52,317 nucleotides of DNA, taken from contig SUVV01000018.1 in NCBI GenBank assembly GCA_015061805.1, positions 1-52,317 on the forward strand, written 5' to 3'. Shown here in pieces: positions 8,145 to 17,570 of this stretch (position 1 is its first letter; the number at the start of each line of letters is the position of its first letter). The notes below the pieces were generated by a model. It saw only the letters and a program-made list of their open reading frames with translations. It ran no database searches and was not told the origin of the DNA. This DNA is from Lentisphaerota bacterium (GTDB taxonomy: Bacteria; Verrucomicrobiota; Lentisphaeria; Victivallales; Victivallaceae). Position numbers and translations under genes: made by a program.

Positions 8145-8945
8145 ATGCTTGAATCACCATGGTCAAGAACGATGCACCCATTTCAACTCTTCGGAAACAC
8201 CTGGTTTGTCGGCTCCCGTCCGGCGTCTTCCCATATTATCGACACCGGCGATGGACTCATCCTGCTGGACAGCGGCTATCAGGAACGGCTCTATCTGGTG
8301 ATAAATTCCATCTGGCAATGCGGATTTTCACCTTATGACATCAAATATATCATCCTTTCTCACGGTCACGTCGACCACGCCGCCGCCACCCGTGCGCTGG
8401 TTGAACTCACCGGAGCTGAAACTTTCATTGGAAAAGCCGATGCGGAAATGGTCAACGGCACAAACCCGCGACTCAACTGGGCAGACGAATTAAGCGCCAG
8501 CCAGCCGCCGTTTGAACCGGATCATCTGCTCAAAGACGGCGATAAGATCAAACTTGGAAATGTGGAGATCGACTGCGTTGCCACGCCGGGACATACTCCG
8601 GGAACATTTTCCTTTTTCTGGAATATCGAAGTTGACGGTAAAATCTACCGCGCCGGAACCATGGGCGGCGCCGGAAAGAACACCCTCGTGTCAGAATACG
8701 TCCATAAACTCGGTTTGGAAAAAGAAAACTGGCGCGGTGCTTTCCGGCAGAGTATCGCCCGCTGCCGCCGCGAAAAAGTTGATGTTTTCGTCGGCAACCA
8801 CTGCGGACAGAATCAAACCCCGGAACGCTATCAGCGCCTGTGTGCCGGAGACAAAAATGCTTTTCTCGATCCCGAAGCCTGGGGCAATTTTCTTGACCAG
8901 TGCGAACGGACGCTGAATACTCTCGAAATTGAAGATCCGCTGTAA
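8145..8945 (+). CDS. Metallo-beta-lactamase-fold hydrolase (paralog B)
   Basis: This 266-residue enzyme has the same zinc motif at the same positions as the paralog at 4364: H73-G-H75-V-D77-H78, then TPGHTPG and VGNHCGQ. Both start with a short PFQL(F/Y)G segment and end in (V/I)EDP. I chose the ATG at 8145, after CGAGGAAAC; the upstream in-frame extension lacks a ribosome site and looks non-coding. Cytosolic. The gene is followed after 37 bases by the DUF4091-type secreted protein and may be co-transcribed with it. The substrate is unknown. Confidence 0.88.
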   Translation: MLESPWSRTMHPFQLFGNTWFVGSRPASSHIIDTGDGLILLDSGYQERLYLVINSIWQCGFSPYDIKYIILSHGHVDHAAATRALVELTGAETFIGKADAEMVNGTNPRLNWADELSASQPPFEPDHLLKDGDKIKLGNVEIDCVATPGHTPGTFSFFWNIEVDGKIYRAGTMGGAGKNTLVSEYVHKLGLEKENWRGAFRQSIARCRREKVDVFVGNHCGQNQTPERYQRLCAGDKNAFLDPEAWGNFLDQCERTLNTLEIEDPL

Positions 8946-8982
8946 AAATTGATTTCCCGGAAAGTTCGGAAAGGATAGCGTT

Positions 8983-11385
8983 ATGAAGAAGTTTTTCCCA
9001 AAATCGGCACTGCTGCTGTTTGCCGCAGCGGTGCTGATTCCATGCAGAGCCGGAGCCGATAAAGTTGTCCTGAAAGATAACTTTATAAATCCGCATCGGC
9101 GGTCATTGAGCATCAACATCCCGGCTGCGGCTTCCGAATGGCAGAAAGATGTTGAAATCACCGATCCGGCAGGCAGGATTTTGTTGAGATATTTCACCAG
9201 AGACGCCCTGAAAAAGGTTGAGTTGAAAAGTGCCGATTCCGGAAAAACCCTGTGGCAGACCACCGATTTCTCCAAACCGGCGATCCTCAAGACCGCTCCG
9301 GGGAAAAACTATCTTCTCCGTATTTACGGAATTCCTGCCAAAACGTGCAGACTTGATCTGTCCAGCCGCAATGAATTCGGACGGATGATCGCATGGCACA
9401 ATGAAGCCTCCCGAACCACCGTGCAAAGCCGGGGTATCCTGCTGACTCCGACCGGAAACAATGCCCGGATTTACGGCAGATGTTTCCAGTTGCAGAAGAA
9501 CAAAATATACACGCTTTCTCTGGAAGCCGAATCACTGGAACCTCAGAGCGTTTCCATTGTCGTCGCCAAGCACAAAGTTGCCCGCCGGGTGGTCTCTTTT
9601 CCGCTGGAAGCAGGCAAATCGACCGTTCTGAGCGCCGATTATCAACTTCCTGACGACAACGGCAATATCAGCATCCACTTCACCAAACCGCTCCGGCTTA
9701 AAACGTTGACCATTATCGGAAAATCACTCTCCGCTCCGGTGGTCAAAAAGGAAAAACCGGATAATGACGGACGCTTCCTCGAAGAGCGCAACGAAGAAAA
9801 AGAACCGGCAAACCCGGCGCTTACCTCCCCGGTATTCTACCGCCGCGCCCCCCGGCTGGTCTACCCGGACAGCATCCCGCAGGAGTATGAAATCAGTCAG
9901 GAACTCCACGGGTTCGGGACTCCCGGCGAACATGTCCTGCTTTACGCAACGCTCTTCAATCCCGCGCACTCCCGCCCGGTCGGGCTCTGTTCGGTCTCCG
10001 ATCTGCGCTCCGGCAATTCCCGGATCGCCGCCAAAGAGTGGAATATCTCCGAAATCGGTTTCAGCAACTATCCGCGCGGCAAACTTTCCAGTCAGATCAT
10101 CCCGGAACTCATCTTGAAGCAAAGCGGCAAAATTCTGGAAGCTGACCGCAACCGGATGTACCGCTTCTATCTGAAACTGCCGCGCAACGCCGTCCCCGGC
10201 AAATACAGCGGCAAAATCACGCTCAAATGCGGCGAAACCGATCTGGTTCTGCCCATTCAGATCAGTGTCCTCCCATTTGAATTGATGACGCCAAAAGAAA
10301 ATGAATTCGTCTGGTCGGTGTACAGCCGGATCCAGGGACGTCCCCAGCGCACCTACAAAGGATCAGTACGCGACCGCTATTTTCAGGACATGCGCGATGC
10401 CGGAATCACCAGTTTGCACTACAGTATGCACTACAGCGAAAATGCGGTAAAACGGCTCCAGGAACGCCGCAAAAAGCAGGGCTTCACGGCGCCGCCGGTA
10501 TTCTACGGCATCCGCGCCCATCAGGTCGCTTTGAAAAATCTCGGACTGCCCGCCAATGACCAATTGTGGTTCCGCAAAGAAAATGTCCGTAAAGAGTATG
10601 TCCGGCTGATGAAAGATTTTGATTCATGGATGAAAAAATATGGCGGCAAAGGGTACAATGACTATTACGTTTCCTGTGTCGATGAACCTTTCCTCGGCAA
10701 AATGGAGCGCGCCCTCTGGGAAAACAAACTTACCCGCGCCGCCGGTATCAAAACCGCCGCCACCATCTATCAGCCCCGCTGGGTCAAATTGATGGCACCT
10801 GACCTCGATCTTTCCATAAATATGTTCATCAACCGCGACCCGGAAATCCTCCGGCAGTTGAAAGATATTCAAAAAGAGTTCCCGAAACTGCACTACTGGT
10901 ATCTGGGCGCCGGAGCCTATGACCATCAGGAGGGTGGTCTGATGCCCAACCGCCTGATGGCAGGTTTCGGCAGTTTCCGTTCCGGGGTCAGAGGGCATAT
11001 ATCATTCACCTATCAGAATATCGGAAACGCGATCGATCCTTTCCGCAGTCCGATCATACGGGGCTACGGGATGACCTTCCCCCATCCCCGGCCGACCGCA
11101 AAAGAGGTGACGATCTTCACGCTGGAGTGGGACGGGCTTTGCGAAGGTATCATCGACTACAAATACCTCTACACCCTCCGGAAACTCATCGCAGAAAAAG
11201 CAGGAACCCCCGCCGCCGGCAACGGACAGAAAACCCTCGATTACATCCTGAAACACACCACCTGGCAGGATCGTATGACCCACGCGCAGGGAATCACCGC
11301 CCGACGCGACCTCACCAATGACAACATGGACAAACTCCGGGCGCTTGCTGCGGATGCCATACTCAAACTTGTCCGGGAGAAATAA
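8983..11385 (+). CDS. Secreted DUF4091-type glycosidase-like protein
   Basis: This 800-residue protein has a Lys-led signal peptide (MKKFFPKSALLLFAAAVLIP, cleavage after about residue 25). The N-terminal half is beta-rich. The C-terminal half looks like a TIM barrel: CVDEPFLGKMERALWENKL holds an acidic pair suited to catalysis, and EGIIDYKYLYTLRKLI near the end is the typical DUF4091 signature. DUF4091 proteins are putative glycoside hydrolases of unproven specificity. GGAAAGGA precedes the ATG. The next gene starts 3 bases after the stop, so the two are surely co-transcribed. Confidence 0.85.
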   Translation: MKKFFPKSALLLFAAAVLIPCRAGADKVVLKDNFINPHRRSLSINIPAAASEWQKDVEITDPAGRILLRYFTRDALKKVELKSADSGKTLWQTTDFSKPAILKTAPGKNYLLRIYGIPAKTCRLDLSSRNEFGRMIAWHNEASRTTVQSRGILLTPTGNNARIYGRCFQLQKNKIYTLSLEAESLEPQSVSIVVAKHKVARRVVSFPLEAGKSTVLSADYQLPDDNGNISIHFTKPLRLKTLTIIGKSLSAPVVKKEKPDNDGRFLEERNEEKEPANPALTSPVFYRRAPRLVYPDSIPQEYEISQELHGFGTPGEHVLLYATLFNPAHSRPVGLCSVSDLRSGNSRIAAKEWNISEIGFSNYPRGKLSSQIIPELILKQSGKILEADRNRMYRFYLKLPRNAVPGKYSGKITLKCGETDLVLPIQISVLPFELMTPKENEFVWSVYSRIQGRPQRTYKGSVRDRYFQDMRDAGITSLHYSMHYSENAVKRLQERRKKQGFTAPPVFYGIRAHQVALKNLGLPANDQLWFRKENVRKEYVRLMKDFDSWMKKYGGKGYNDYYVSCVDEPFLGKMERALWENKLTRAAGIKTAATIYQPRWVKLMAPDLDLSINMFINRDPEILRQLKDIQKEFPKLHYWYLGAGAYDHQEGGLMPNRLMAGFGSFRSGVRGHISFTYQNIGNAIDPFRSPIIRGYGMTFPHPRPTAKEVTIFTLEWDGLCEGIIDYKYLYTLRKLIAEKAGTPAAGNGQKTLDYILKHTTWQDRMTHAQGITARRDLTNDNMDKLRALAADAILKLVREK

Positions 11386-11388
11386 ATC

Positions 11389-12621
11389 ATGAAAAAACTC
11401 ACTTTTCTTGCTCTGTGTTGTTTCGCTGTCCTTGCCAACGCTTACGAACTCAAAAAAATCACCGCTCCGCCGGAGATCGACGGCAAAGCGGATGCACTCT
11501 GGCAAACGGCTCCGGCATTGCCGCTGGTCAAATGGCGGAGCAATAAAGCCGCTCCTCTGATGCCGTCAACGGTAAAATTTCTCTATGACGATGCCAATTT
11601 GTACTGCCTTGCCGAATTCAGTGAGAACAATATGAATGAAGCACTCATGCAGTCTTCAAAATATCCCCGCCGGGATGCGCCGGTTTTTGAAAACGATTGC
11701 TGTGAACTTTTCATCGACCCGTTTATGGATGGCAAACGAAGTTTCCATCTGATCGTCGACATCCATGGCGGAATTGCCGATTTCCTCCACGGCGACACCG
11801 TACGCTACCGGAACGCTTTGAAATGGGATGGCTTCTGGCGCGGCGAAGTACACCGGAGCGACGAAATGTGGTGCGTGGAATACGCCATCCCCTGGCACAC
11901 CATCGGGATCGCCCCCGGCAAAGGGCGCGTTTTCGGCATCGACCTTTCCCGCGCCCGCCGCTGCAATCCTCCGGAACGCTCGGTGCTGGTCGATGCTCAC
12001 AGCCTCCGCACAACTGAAAAATTCATCCGCATGAGTGTTGATCTTGCACCGCTACCCGTCACCGGAAGTGTGGAACACAGTGCGCTTTTCTCCGGCAGCA
12101 ACACTCTGCACGCCATACTGCAGAACAGCACACCTGCGCCGCTGGACGGCACTCTGCTCATCGCCGGAACTTCCAGTTGCGGTGAAATTGTGTTTGAGAA
12201 AAAAATTCCGTTTTCCATCCCGGCAAAAAAATCGATCGATCTTCCAATCCAAGTTTCGCTCCCCTCTCCGGGAACGGTCAACATCTCAAGTTCGGCCGCA
12301 CTGAAAAAGCAGACTGTTTTCATCAGCAGTATCAGCGCCGCCGTCCAACCGCCGTTTGATATCAACGATCCGCATCCGGTGGTGTTTCAGGGGGAAAAAT
12401 GGGGTGTTTATCTGAGGATATTCACCAGCGGGAAACGGGATATGGTAATCACGGTACTTAAAGGAAACCGAGCCGCAGCTCAACGCACTTTCACCGGTAT
12501 CCAGGGGAAAAGTTTCATCAATTTGCCGACGGAAAATCTCGCCCCCGGAGAATACACGTTGCGTATTGCCTCCGGTAAAGATTCCATCACCGTCCCCCTG
12601 CGGATAATACCCCGGATTTGA
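11389..12621 (+). CDS. Secreted CBM9-like (DOMON-type) domain protein
   Basis: This 410-residue protein has a short signal peptide ending in ANA (residue 18). It is followed by a family 9 carbohydrate-binding-like fold: PPEIDGKADALWQ, VKFLYDDANLYCLAEF, then ENDCCELFIDPF, then WCVEYAIPW. The remaining 200 residues look like beta-sandwich repeats without recognised catalytic residues. It starts 3 bases after the DUF4091-type gene; a GGGAGAA ribosome site is embedded in that gene's end. It probably binds glycans outside the cytoplasmic membrane. The same fold ends both DUF4838 proteins further along. Confidence 0.82.
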   Translation: MKKLTFLALCCFAVLANAYELKKITAPPEIDGKADALWQTAPALPLVKWRSNKAAPLMPSTVKFLYDDANLYCLAEFSENNMNEALMQSSKYPRRDAPVFENDCCELFIDPFMDGKRSFHLIVDIHGGIADFLHGDTVRYRNALKWDGFWRGEVHRSDEMWCVEYAIPWHTIGIAPGKGRVFGIDLSRARRCNPPERSVLVDAHSLRTTEKFIRMSVDLAPLPVTGSVEHSALFSGSNTLHAILQNSTPAPLDGTLLIAGTSSCGEIVFEKKIPFSIPAKKSIDLPIQVSLPSPGTVNISSSAALKKQTVFISSISAAVQPPFDINDPHPVVFQGEKWGVYLRIFTSGKRDMVITVLKGNRAAAQRTFTGIQGKSFINLPTENLAPGEYTLRIASGKDSITVPLRIIPRI

Positions 12622-12662
12622 GAACGGCGGATCGAAAAAAACGGATTTTTTCAGAAAAAATG

Positions 12663-12691
12663 TTGCTTTTTGCACTATTTGTGACTATACT
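12663..12691 (+). promoter_or_regulatory. Pseudopilin gene promoter
   Basis: TTGCTT (12663-12668), 17 bases and TATACT (12686-12691) are followed by ACGTGATATGA. The pseudopilin gene at 37866 has the same design: TTGCAT, 17 bases, TATACT, then ACGTGACATGA. Confidence 0.6.
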
Positions 12692-12736
12692 ATAGTGTAA
12701 CGTGATATGAAAACCATTATCAATGGAGAAATAATT

Positions 12737-13519
12737 ATGACTTGTAAGGATATTTCCTCTGTCCGGTTAACCGGACAGAAGCAGTACTGCTTCACCCTCA
12801 TCGAACTGCTCGTTGTCATCGCCATCATTGCCATCCTCGCGGCTATTCTGCTCCCGGCGCTGCAAGCTGCGCGCGGCAGAGGTATAGCATCTCATTGTGC
12901 AAACAACACCCGTCAGCTGGTCAACGGTCTCAACCAGTACGCTGAAGTCAATGACGGTCATGGTCCCCGCCAGAAAGAGGGAAAAACCGACAACTACATG
13001 TGGGGTTCCGGCAGCGGCCAGGGCAGAGTAGGCCCTTACCTGCAATCCAAGCAGGCATATGATTCCGGAAACAATGTTTCTTACTATTGTTCACCGCTGG
13101 CATTCTGCCCGCTCGGCAGCCGCAGAGGAGAGCAGAAATTCACTGCCAATGATTCAAGTTACTGGGCAAACGGTTTCCTCGGCATTTATCTGGATCTGGG
13201 AGCACAATATATGCAGAAATACAGCAGCGTCCGCTTTACAAGCCAAGTTGCAGTGGTCGCCGAAAGCGGCCCGAAAACGGTTAACAAATACAGCCACCCG
13301 GAATACACCGGCTGCAGCGGCGTAGCCACCAATGACTGGGCTTATTTCAAACATGCGTCATTCCGTCACAGCAAGAGATCCAACTTCGGTTATATGGACG
13401 GTCACGTATCAGCAGTAGGTTTCAGCGATTACGCGCCCGGCACCTGCGGCTATAAATTATCTTTGGACAAAAAGTATCTGTTCCGGGACAACTACAAGCA
13501 AGTCGGACAACTCAACTGA
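12737..13519 (+). CDS. Pseudopilin-like protein with palindromic leader
   Basis: This 260-residue protein has an 18-residue leader ending KQYC, then [16 protein letters not shown] with Glu at mature position 5, [12 protein letters not shown], a Cys-containing helix ([19 protein letters not shown]) and a C-terminal [14 protein letters not shown] motif. This is the H-x9-DG pseudopilin-like family, exported and probably processed by a prepilin peptidase. I chose the ATG at 12737 because GGAGA lies 8 bases before it; the ATG at 12707 has no ribosome site. The residue before Phe is Cys rather than Gly. The leader codons hold two abutting perfect palindromes. It has its own promoter within the carbohydrate-gene region. 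Confidence 0.87.
   Translation: MTCKDISSVRLTGQKQYCFTLIELLVVIAIIAILAAILLPALQAARGRGIASHCANNTRQLVNGLNQYAEVNDGHGPRQKEGKTDNYMWGSGSGQGRVGPYLQSKQAYDSGNNVSYYCSPLAFCPLGSRRGEQKFTANDSSYWANGFLGIYLDLGAQYMQKYSSVRFTSQVAVVAESGPKTVNKYSHPEYTGCSGVATNDWAYFKHASFRHSKRSNFGYMDGHVSAVGFSDYAPGTCGYKLSLDKKYLFRDNYKQVGQLN
12758..12793. repeat. Palindrome pair in pseudopilin leader codons
   Basis: A 22-bp perfect palindrome centred on TTAA (12758-12779, half TCTGTCCGGTT) is followed by a 16-bp perfect palindrome centred on GTAC (12778-12793, GAAGCAGTACTGCTTC). They overlap by two bases and end at the FTLIELL codons. The same layout recurs at 37875-37914 and 52058-52097 with different sequences. Confidence 0.9.
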
Positions 13520-13541
13520 CGTGCCTTTCGGAACGGACGAT

Positions 13542-15899
13542 ATGCGACACCGCAGTATCAAATGTTGTGCGATTCTGCTTGCGTTGTGGGGGATTCTCCT
13601 CTCCGGCGCTGAATTGCGCTCCGGCGGACTGAAAATCGAACTGCGTAAAAATCTGACCGCTCCGCAGAAAATATCCTACGAAAAAATCGAACTCATCCAG
13701 AATTTTTTCTATTCGTGGTATGCCCGCGGCAGTTGGTACAGCGACCGGAGCGGAGTCAAAACCCAATTCGATAAAAGCGGTGTCGGCGATATCCGGATAA
13801 GAAAACAGAACGCCTCCACCCTTGAAGTCGACTACGAATGCACCGATTTCAAAATCACTTCCGGCTATTACCTGCTGACCGCTCCGGACGCGTTGAAAAT
13901 CGAATTTTATCTCACCGCCCGCAACGATATCTATCTCGGCGGCATCGACCCGCCGGGGGGAACCTCGCTGCCGCTGATGAGAAAAAACCGGGCGTTATCC
14001 CACTTTTACGAAGTTTCCCCCGATTTGTCGCTGACTCTCAAAAGCAAGGGAGATTACCCCGGGAAACTTGCCGGAGTCGTCCGCAACAACTGCACCGGCG
14101 GCTTCACCGATGCCAAAGGTGAAAACGGTTATTTCATCCTGCTCGACCGCCGCTTTTACGGCAGTCAGCGGAATACTCCGGTCATAACCGGAGGCGGAGT
14201 TTGTTTTTCCAAAGAGGTCTGCCGTTTGATCAGAAAAGGTGAAGTCATCAAAGGTCAATTTTATCTGGTGCCATTTGCAAAAAATGCCTCAAGCGTGATC
14301 AAAGCGGCTGTAGAAAAATTCTGTGATCCCGTTCCGGAAAGGCGGTGGGATTTCTACGAACCGTACCGGGAAATTTCCCGGAAGGCGCTGAAAGGATTTT
14401 CGATCGTTGCCGACAATGAATATTTCACCGCAGCTTGCGGCACGACCGACAATGTCCTGCCGCAGGCACCCCTGCCGCAGACGACAGTTCCGGAAATCAA
14501 AGTTGCCGGAGCCAAAAATCAGAATATTTTCACCCAGATCGTATTGAAAGCAAAAAAAGATTTGAAAGATCTGAAATTCTCCATCGATCTGCCCGGAATC
14601 AAAGAGTTACGCATCGAACGGATAACTCCGGCTCCCAGCGATTACCCCGGCACCGCCTTTGCCGCGGCCGGAGATTTCCCGGACATCCTGCAGAAATCCG
14701 ATACACCGGAGTTGACTCCGGCAGAGGGCAACGCGTCCTATTTACTGACCATCACCATTCCGGAAAATGCTTCAAGCGGCGAAAAAAATGGGGAAATAAA
14801 GATTTTCTCCGGTAAAAAACTCCTTGCCGCATTGGATATCAAAGTTACAGTCCATGATTTCAGTTTACCGAAGCGGAGCAGTTTCCGTTCGGCGTTTCTG
14901 GCGTGGACATCAAAAGATTACCGCAAGGGATTCAATGCGGATCATATTCTCAAAGATCAGAGAAAACTGCGGATAACTACGCCGATGGAGATATACACTC
15001 CCTGCGATTCAAAAGGCAATCTCCGCAACCCGGAAGTTTTCCGGCGGACGGTCAGAAATGCGCTCGCCGCCGGAGACACCGGTTTCCGGATGTCCAGCGT
15101 ATACATGTGGCGGAATATGCCGCACAAGAACAAAACCGGAAAAGAGGCTGAACTTTACATCAAAAATTTCACCCGGCAAGTCTACGCCATCTTAAAGGAA
15201 CTCAATGCCGTTCAGGATGTCTGGTTCCTCATGTGTGACGAAACCCACAAGCCGGAAAACAATCTGAAACATATCAAGTGGTGCCAATGGGTCAAAGAGG
15301 CCGCCCCCGATCTGCCCATATTCTCCACCCAGAATCACCCGGAATACTCCATCGCAAAACAGGCAGATATCCTCTGCGGTCCATTGAGTTCGGTCGATGT
15401 GCTGCGCGATCGCTTCAAGGAGACAAAAGAGTACTGGATATACGAAAACGGATTTCCATTCACCCTCGGTCAGCCGGCTACCGTTGCCCGCACCATGCCG
15501 CTCCGCAGCATGCGCCATAACGTGAAAGGCTATCACCAGTGGAGTTCCTGCCATTGGCCCGCAGAGAAAAATGGAAAATTCCGCCCCGGTCATTTCCACG
15601 GGACGGCTTCGCTCTACTATCCGCCGGAATTCGGTTACCGGAAAAATCAGCCGGTCCGTTCCATGCGGCTGATCAACTGCGCCCAGGGAATAATCGACCA
15701 TGATCATATCACGCTTCTGCAGCAGTTGATCGCCCGCAATCCCGGAAAACCGGAAGCGGTAGAATCACAGAAATTCCTTGACACCCACTTCAAAGCGCTC
15801 ATTCCGGATGTTTACACATTCAACGGCAGCAGCGCCGATTATGATGCTTTCCGCGCCGGAATCGCCGACCGCATCAGTAAATTATCGAAAATTTTGTAA
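13542..15899 (+). CDS. Secreted DUF4091-type glycosidase-like protein 2
   Basis: About 785 residues with a signal peptide (CCAILLALWGILLSGAE). A beta-rich N-terminal half is followed by a strand ending VTVHDFSLPKRSSFRSAFLA, the usual junction to the barrel in DUF4091 proteins. The barrel contains WFLMCDETHKPENNLKHIKW, with an acidic Asp-Glu pair at the expected catalytic place, and ends with MRLINCAQGIIDHDHITLLQ. I prefer the ATG at 13542 over a GTG at 13521 because it places the signal peptide correctly, though the ribosome site is poor. It is a distant relative of the 8983 protein. It starts just after the pseudopilin gene, so co-transcription is possible. The substrate is unknown. Confidence 0.8.
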   Translation: MRHRSIKCCAILLALWGILLSGAELRSGGLKIELRKNLTAPQKISYEKIELIQNFFYSWYARGSWYSDRSGVKTQFDKSGVGDIRIRKQNASTLEVDYECTDFKITSGYYLLTAPDALKIEFYLTARNDIYLGGIDPPGGTSLPLMRKNRALSHFYEVSPDLSLTLKSKGDYPGKLAGVVRNNCTGGFTDAKGENGYFILLDRRFYGSQRNTPVITGGGVCFSKEVCRLIRKGEVIKGQFYLVPFAKNASSVIKAAVEKFCDPVPERRWDFYEPYREISRKALKGFSIVADNEYFTAACGTTDNVLPQAPLPQTTVPEIKVAGAKNQNIFTQIVLKAKKDLKDLKFSIDLPGIKELRIERITPAPSDYPGTAFAAAGDFPDILQKSDTPELTPAEGNASYLLTITIPENASSGEKNGEIKIFSGKKLLAALDIKVTVHDFSLPKRSSFRSAFLAWTSKDYRKGFNADHILKDQRKLRITTPMEIYTPCDSKGNLRNPEVFRRTVRNALAAGDTGFRMSSVYMWRNMPHKNKTGKEAELYIKNFTRQVYAILKELNAVQDVWFLMCDETHKPENNLKHIKWCQWVKEAAPDLPIFSTQNHPEYSIAKQADILCGPLSSVDVLRDRFKETKEYWIYENGFPFTLGQPATVARTMPLRSMRHNVKGYHQWSSCHWPAEKNGKFRPGHFHGTASLYYPPEFGYRKNQPVRSMRLINCAQGIIDHDHITLLQQLIARNPGKPEAVESQKFLDTHFKALIPDVYTFNGSSADYDAFRAGIADRISKLSKIL

Positions 15900-15917
15900 A
15901 AAAAGCATATTTTTCGC

Positions 15918-15945
15918 TTGACTGTCAACTTTTACGGTGTATAAT
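15918..15945 (+). promoter_or_regulatory. lptB-hpf promoter
   Basis: TTGACT (15918-15923), 16 bases and TATAAT (15940-15945) form a near-consensus promoter for the following housekeeping genes. Confidence 0.7.
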
Positions 15946-15957
15946 AATAATCAGAAA

Positions 15958-15975
15958 CTCCGGAGGATTCCGGAG
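15958..15975 (+). promoter_or_regulatory. Hairpin in the lptB 5' leader
   Basis: CTCCGGA, a 4-base loop GGAT and TCCGGAG form a perfect 7-bp stem just after the expected transcription start. It also contains GGAGG. The role is unknown; there is no T-run, so it is not a terminator. Confidence 0.45.
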
Positions 15976-16009
15976 GGTGTGTAAAAGTTGATAAAAATTT
16001 TTGAGATAT

Positions 16010-16753
16010 ATGAGCGAATTCAATAACGATAACATGCTGATCAGCGCCGAACATCTGGTCAAGACCTATCACGGACGAACCGTCGTCAACGATGTTTCAG
16101 TCTGCATCCGCGCCGGAGAGGTCGTCGGTCTGCTCGGTCCGAACGGAGCCGGTAAGACGACAAGTTTCTATATGATCATGGGACTGGTTCGCGCCGACAG
16201 CGGCAAGATAACTTTCCGCGGCGTGGATATTACCAATATGCCGATGTATAAACGCGCCCGGCTGGGCATGGGATATCTGGCACAGGAACCGTCGATTTTC
16301 CGCACGCTCACCGTCGAAGACAACATCATGGCGATCCTCGAAACTCTCGCCATCTCCGGCAAGGAACGCAAGGCTCGCCTTGAATCCCTCCTCGACGAAC
16401 TCGAACTCACCCGGCTGCGGAAGCAGAAGGCGCTCACTCTTTCCGGCGGCGAACGCCGCCGTCTGGAGATCACCCGCGCGCTGGTCACCAATCCGGCATT
16501 CATCATGCTCGACGAACCTTTCGCCGGAGTCGACCCGCTGGCGGTACACGATGTCCAGCAGATCATTCTGAAACTCAAGGAACGTAACCTCGGCGTGCTG
16601 ATCACCGACCACAGCGTCCGCGATACGCTGAAGATCGTCGACCGTGCCTACATCATGTGCATGGGAAAAACCCTGCTGGAAGGTCCCAGCGAATTTCTGG
16701 TCAATGACCCGAAAGCCAAGGAGATATATCTCGGTCCGGAATTCACCATGTGA
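16010..16753 (+). CDS. lptB: LPS export ABC transporter ATPase LptB
   Basis: This is the 247-residue cytoplasmic ATPase of the LptBFG complex that extracts lipopolysaccharide from the inner membrane. Motifs: Walker A GPNGAGKTT at residues 43-51, Q-loop YLAQEPSIFR, signature LSGGERRRLEITRAL, Walker B FIMLDEPFAGVDP and H-loop TDHSVRDTL. The YLAQEPSIFRTLTVEDN and GLLGPNGAGKTTSFYMI strings are diagnostic of LptB. The ATG at 16010 is preferred to a TTG at 16001; the ribosome site is weak. It is followed by hpf, as in many Gram-negatives, but rpoN, usually between them, is absent. It implies an outer membrane with LPS. Confidence 0.95.
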   Translation: MSEFNNDNMLISAEHLVKTYHGRTVVNDVSVCIRAGEVVGLLGPNGAGKTTSFYMIMGLVRADSGKITFRGVDITNMPMYKRARLGMGYLAQEPSIFRTLTVEDNIMAILETLAISGKERKARLESLLDELELTRLRKQKALTLSGGERRRLEITRALVTNPAFIMLDEPFAGVDPLAVHDVQQIILKLKERNLGVLITDHSVRDTLKIVDRAYIMCMGKTLLEGPSEFLVNDPKAKEIYLGPEFTM

Positions 16754-16833
16754 GTCCGGCAAGCCGATTTGAAGTGTTGTCAATATGGGAAGGAGAACAG
16801 TTCACCTTCCCCGAAGTCACAGGAGGTGTCTAT

Positions 16834-17172
16834 ATGAACATCAATGTCATCGGTCGTCAACTCGAAATCACTCCGGCAATCAAAACTTACACCGAAAACC
16901 GGCTTCAGGCGTTCAGCATATTTTCAACAATAAAGATAAATACGATCAATGCCACAATGGAATATTCCAAAGGTCATTTTCAGGTGAATCTGGTGCTGAA
17001 CTGCAAGTATCACACCCTGACCGCCAACGCCAGCGATTTCGACCTCTACAAGGCATTTGATGCCGCCGCCGACAAACTGGAAGCCCAGTGCATCGGACTC
17101 AAGGAGAAAATTCATGAACACCGTGCTGAACCGGTCAGCCAGACCGATATCAGACAAAACGCGGAAATGTAA
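16834..17172 (+). CDS. hpf: Ribosome hibernation promoting factor (short HPF/RaiA)
   Basis: This is a 112-residue member of the HPF/YfiA family, which binds the 30S decoding site and inactivates ribosomes in stationary phase. It shows MNINVIGRQLEITPAIKTY and the strand-helix-strand pattern ending DLYKAFDAAADKLEAQ. The length is that of short HPF without the dimerisation domain. The ATG at 16834 has a strong AGGAGGTG site; the longer in-frame extension upstream lacks one. It lies 80 bases behind lptB and ends in a strong terminator, so lptB-hpf is one transcription unit. Confidence 0.92.
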   Translation: MNINVIGRQLEITPAIKTYTENRLQAFSIFSTIKINTINATMEYSKGHFQVNLVLNCKYHTLTANASDFDLYKAFDAAADKLEAQCIGLKEKIHEHRAEPVSQTDIRQNAEM

Positions 17173-17197
17173 AACATCAGCAATTTATAAGCAGCAG

Positions 17198-17234
17198 CAG
17201 TCCGGAATGCCCAATGCTTTCCGGGCTGTTTTTT
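17198..17234 (+). terminator. Intrinsic terminator after hpf
   Basis: CAGTCCGGAA (17198-17207) pairs with TTCCGGGCTG (17219-17228), with one G-T pair, followed by six Ts. Confidence 0.9.
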
Positions 17235-17266
17235 AACTGTAACGCAAAATATTCAGAAAGAAGACC

Positions 17267-17557
17267 ATGGTAATCGCAGTTTCCGGCAACTTCACCACCG
17301 ATGCCGCAAAATTCATCTGTTACAAAGTGGAAAAAGAGTCAGTCCGCGAGAGAGAATGTATTTTCACTCCCCCCGGCGGCAAGGGCCCGCTTATCCGTCA
17401 ATTCATCGGACTGGAGATCGATCTGCTCATAACCGGAAACATCTCCGGCGAATTGGAAGAAGCACTCTCCGATGCCGGAATTTCTGTCATCAAAGGCATC
17501 TCCGGTGCCGAAGATCAGATCCTCAAAGAGTACCTCAACGGCACTTTGAACTTTTGA
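17267..17557 (+). CDS. NifX/NifB-like (dinitrogenase Fe-Mo cofactor) domain protein
   Basis: A 96-residue protein with the fold pattern of the NifX/NafY cofactor-binding domain: GNFTTDAAKFICYKVE, GGKGPLIRQFIGLEIDLLITG, SDAGISVIKGISG and a final EDQILKEYLNGTL. In most bacteria outside nitrogen fixation such small proteins have unknown roles, perhaps Fe-S or metal handling. No nif genes are nearby. It begins an apparent operon (NifX-like, thioesterase, copA, permease, hydE) with short gaps or overlaps. Confidence 0.75.
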   Translation: MVIAVSGNFTTDAAKFICYKVEKESVRERECIFTPPGGKGPLIRQFIGLEIDLLITGNISGELEEALSDAGISVIKGISGAEDQILKEYLNGTLNF

Positions 17558-17570
17558 ACCGGAGAAGATC

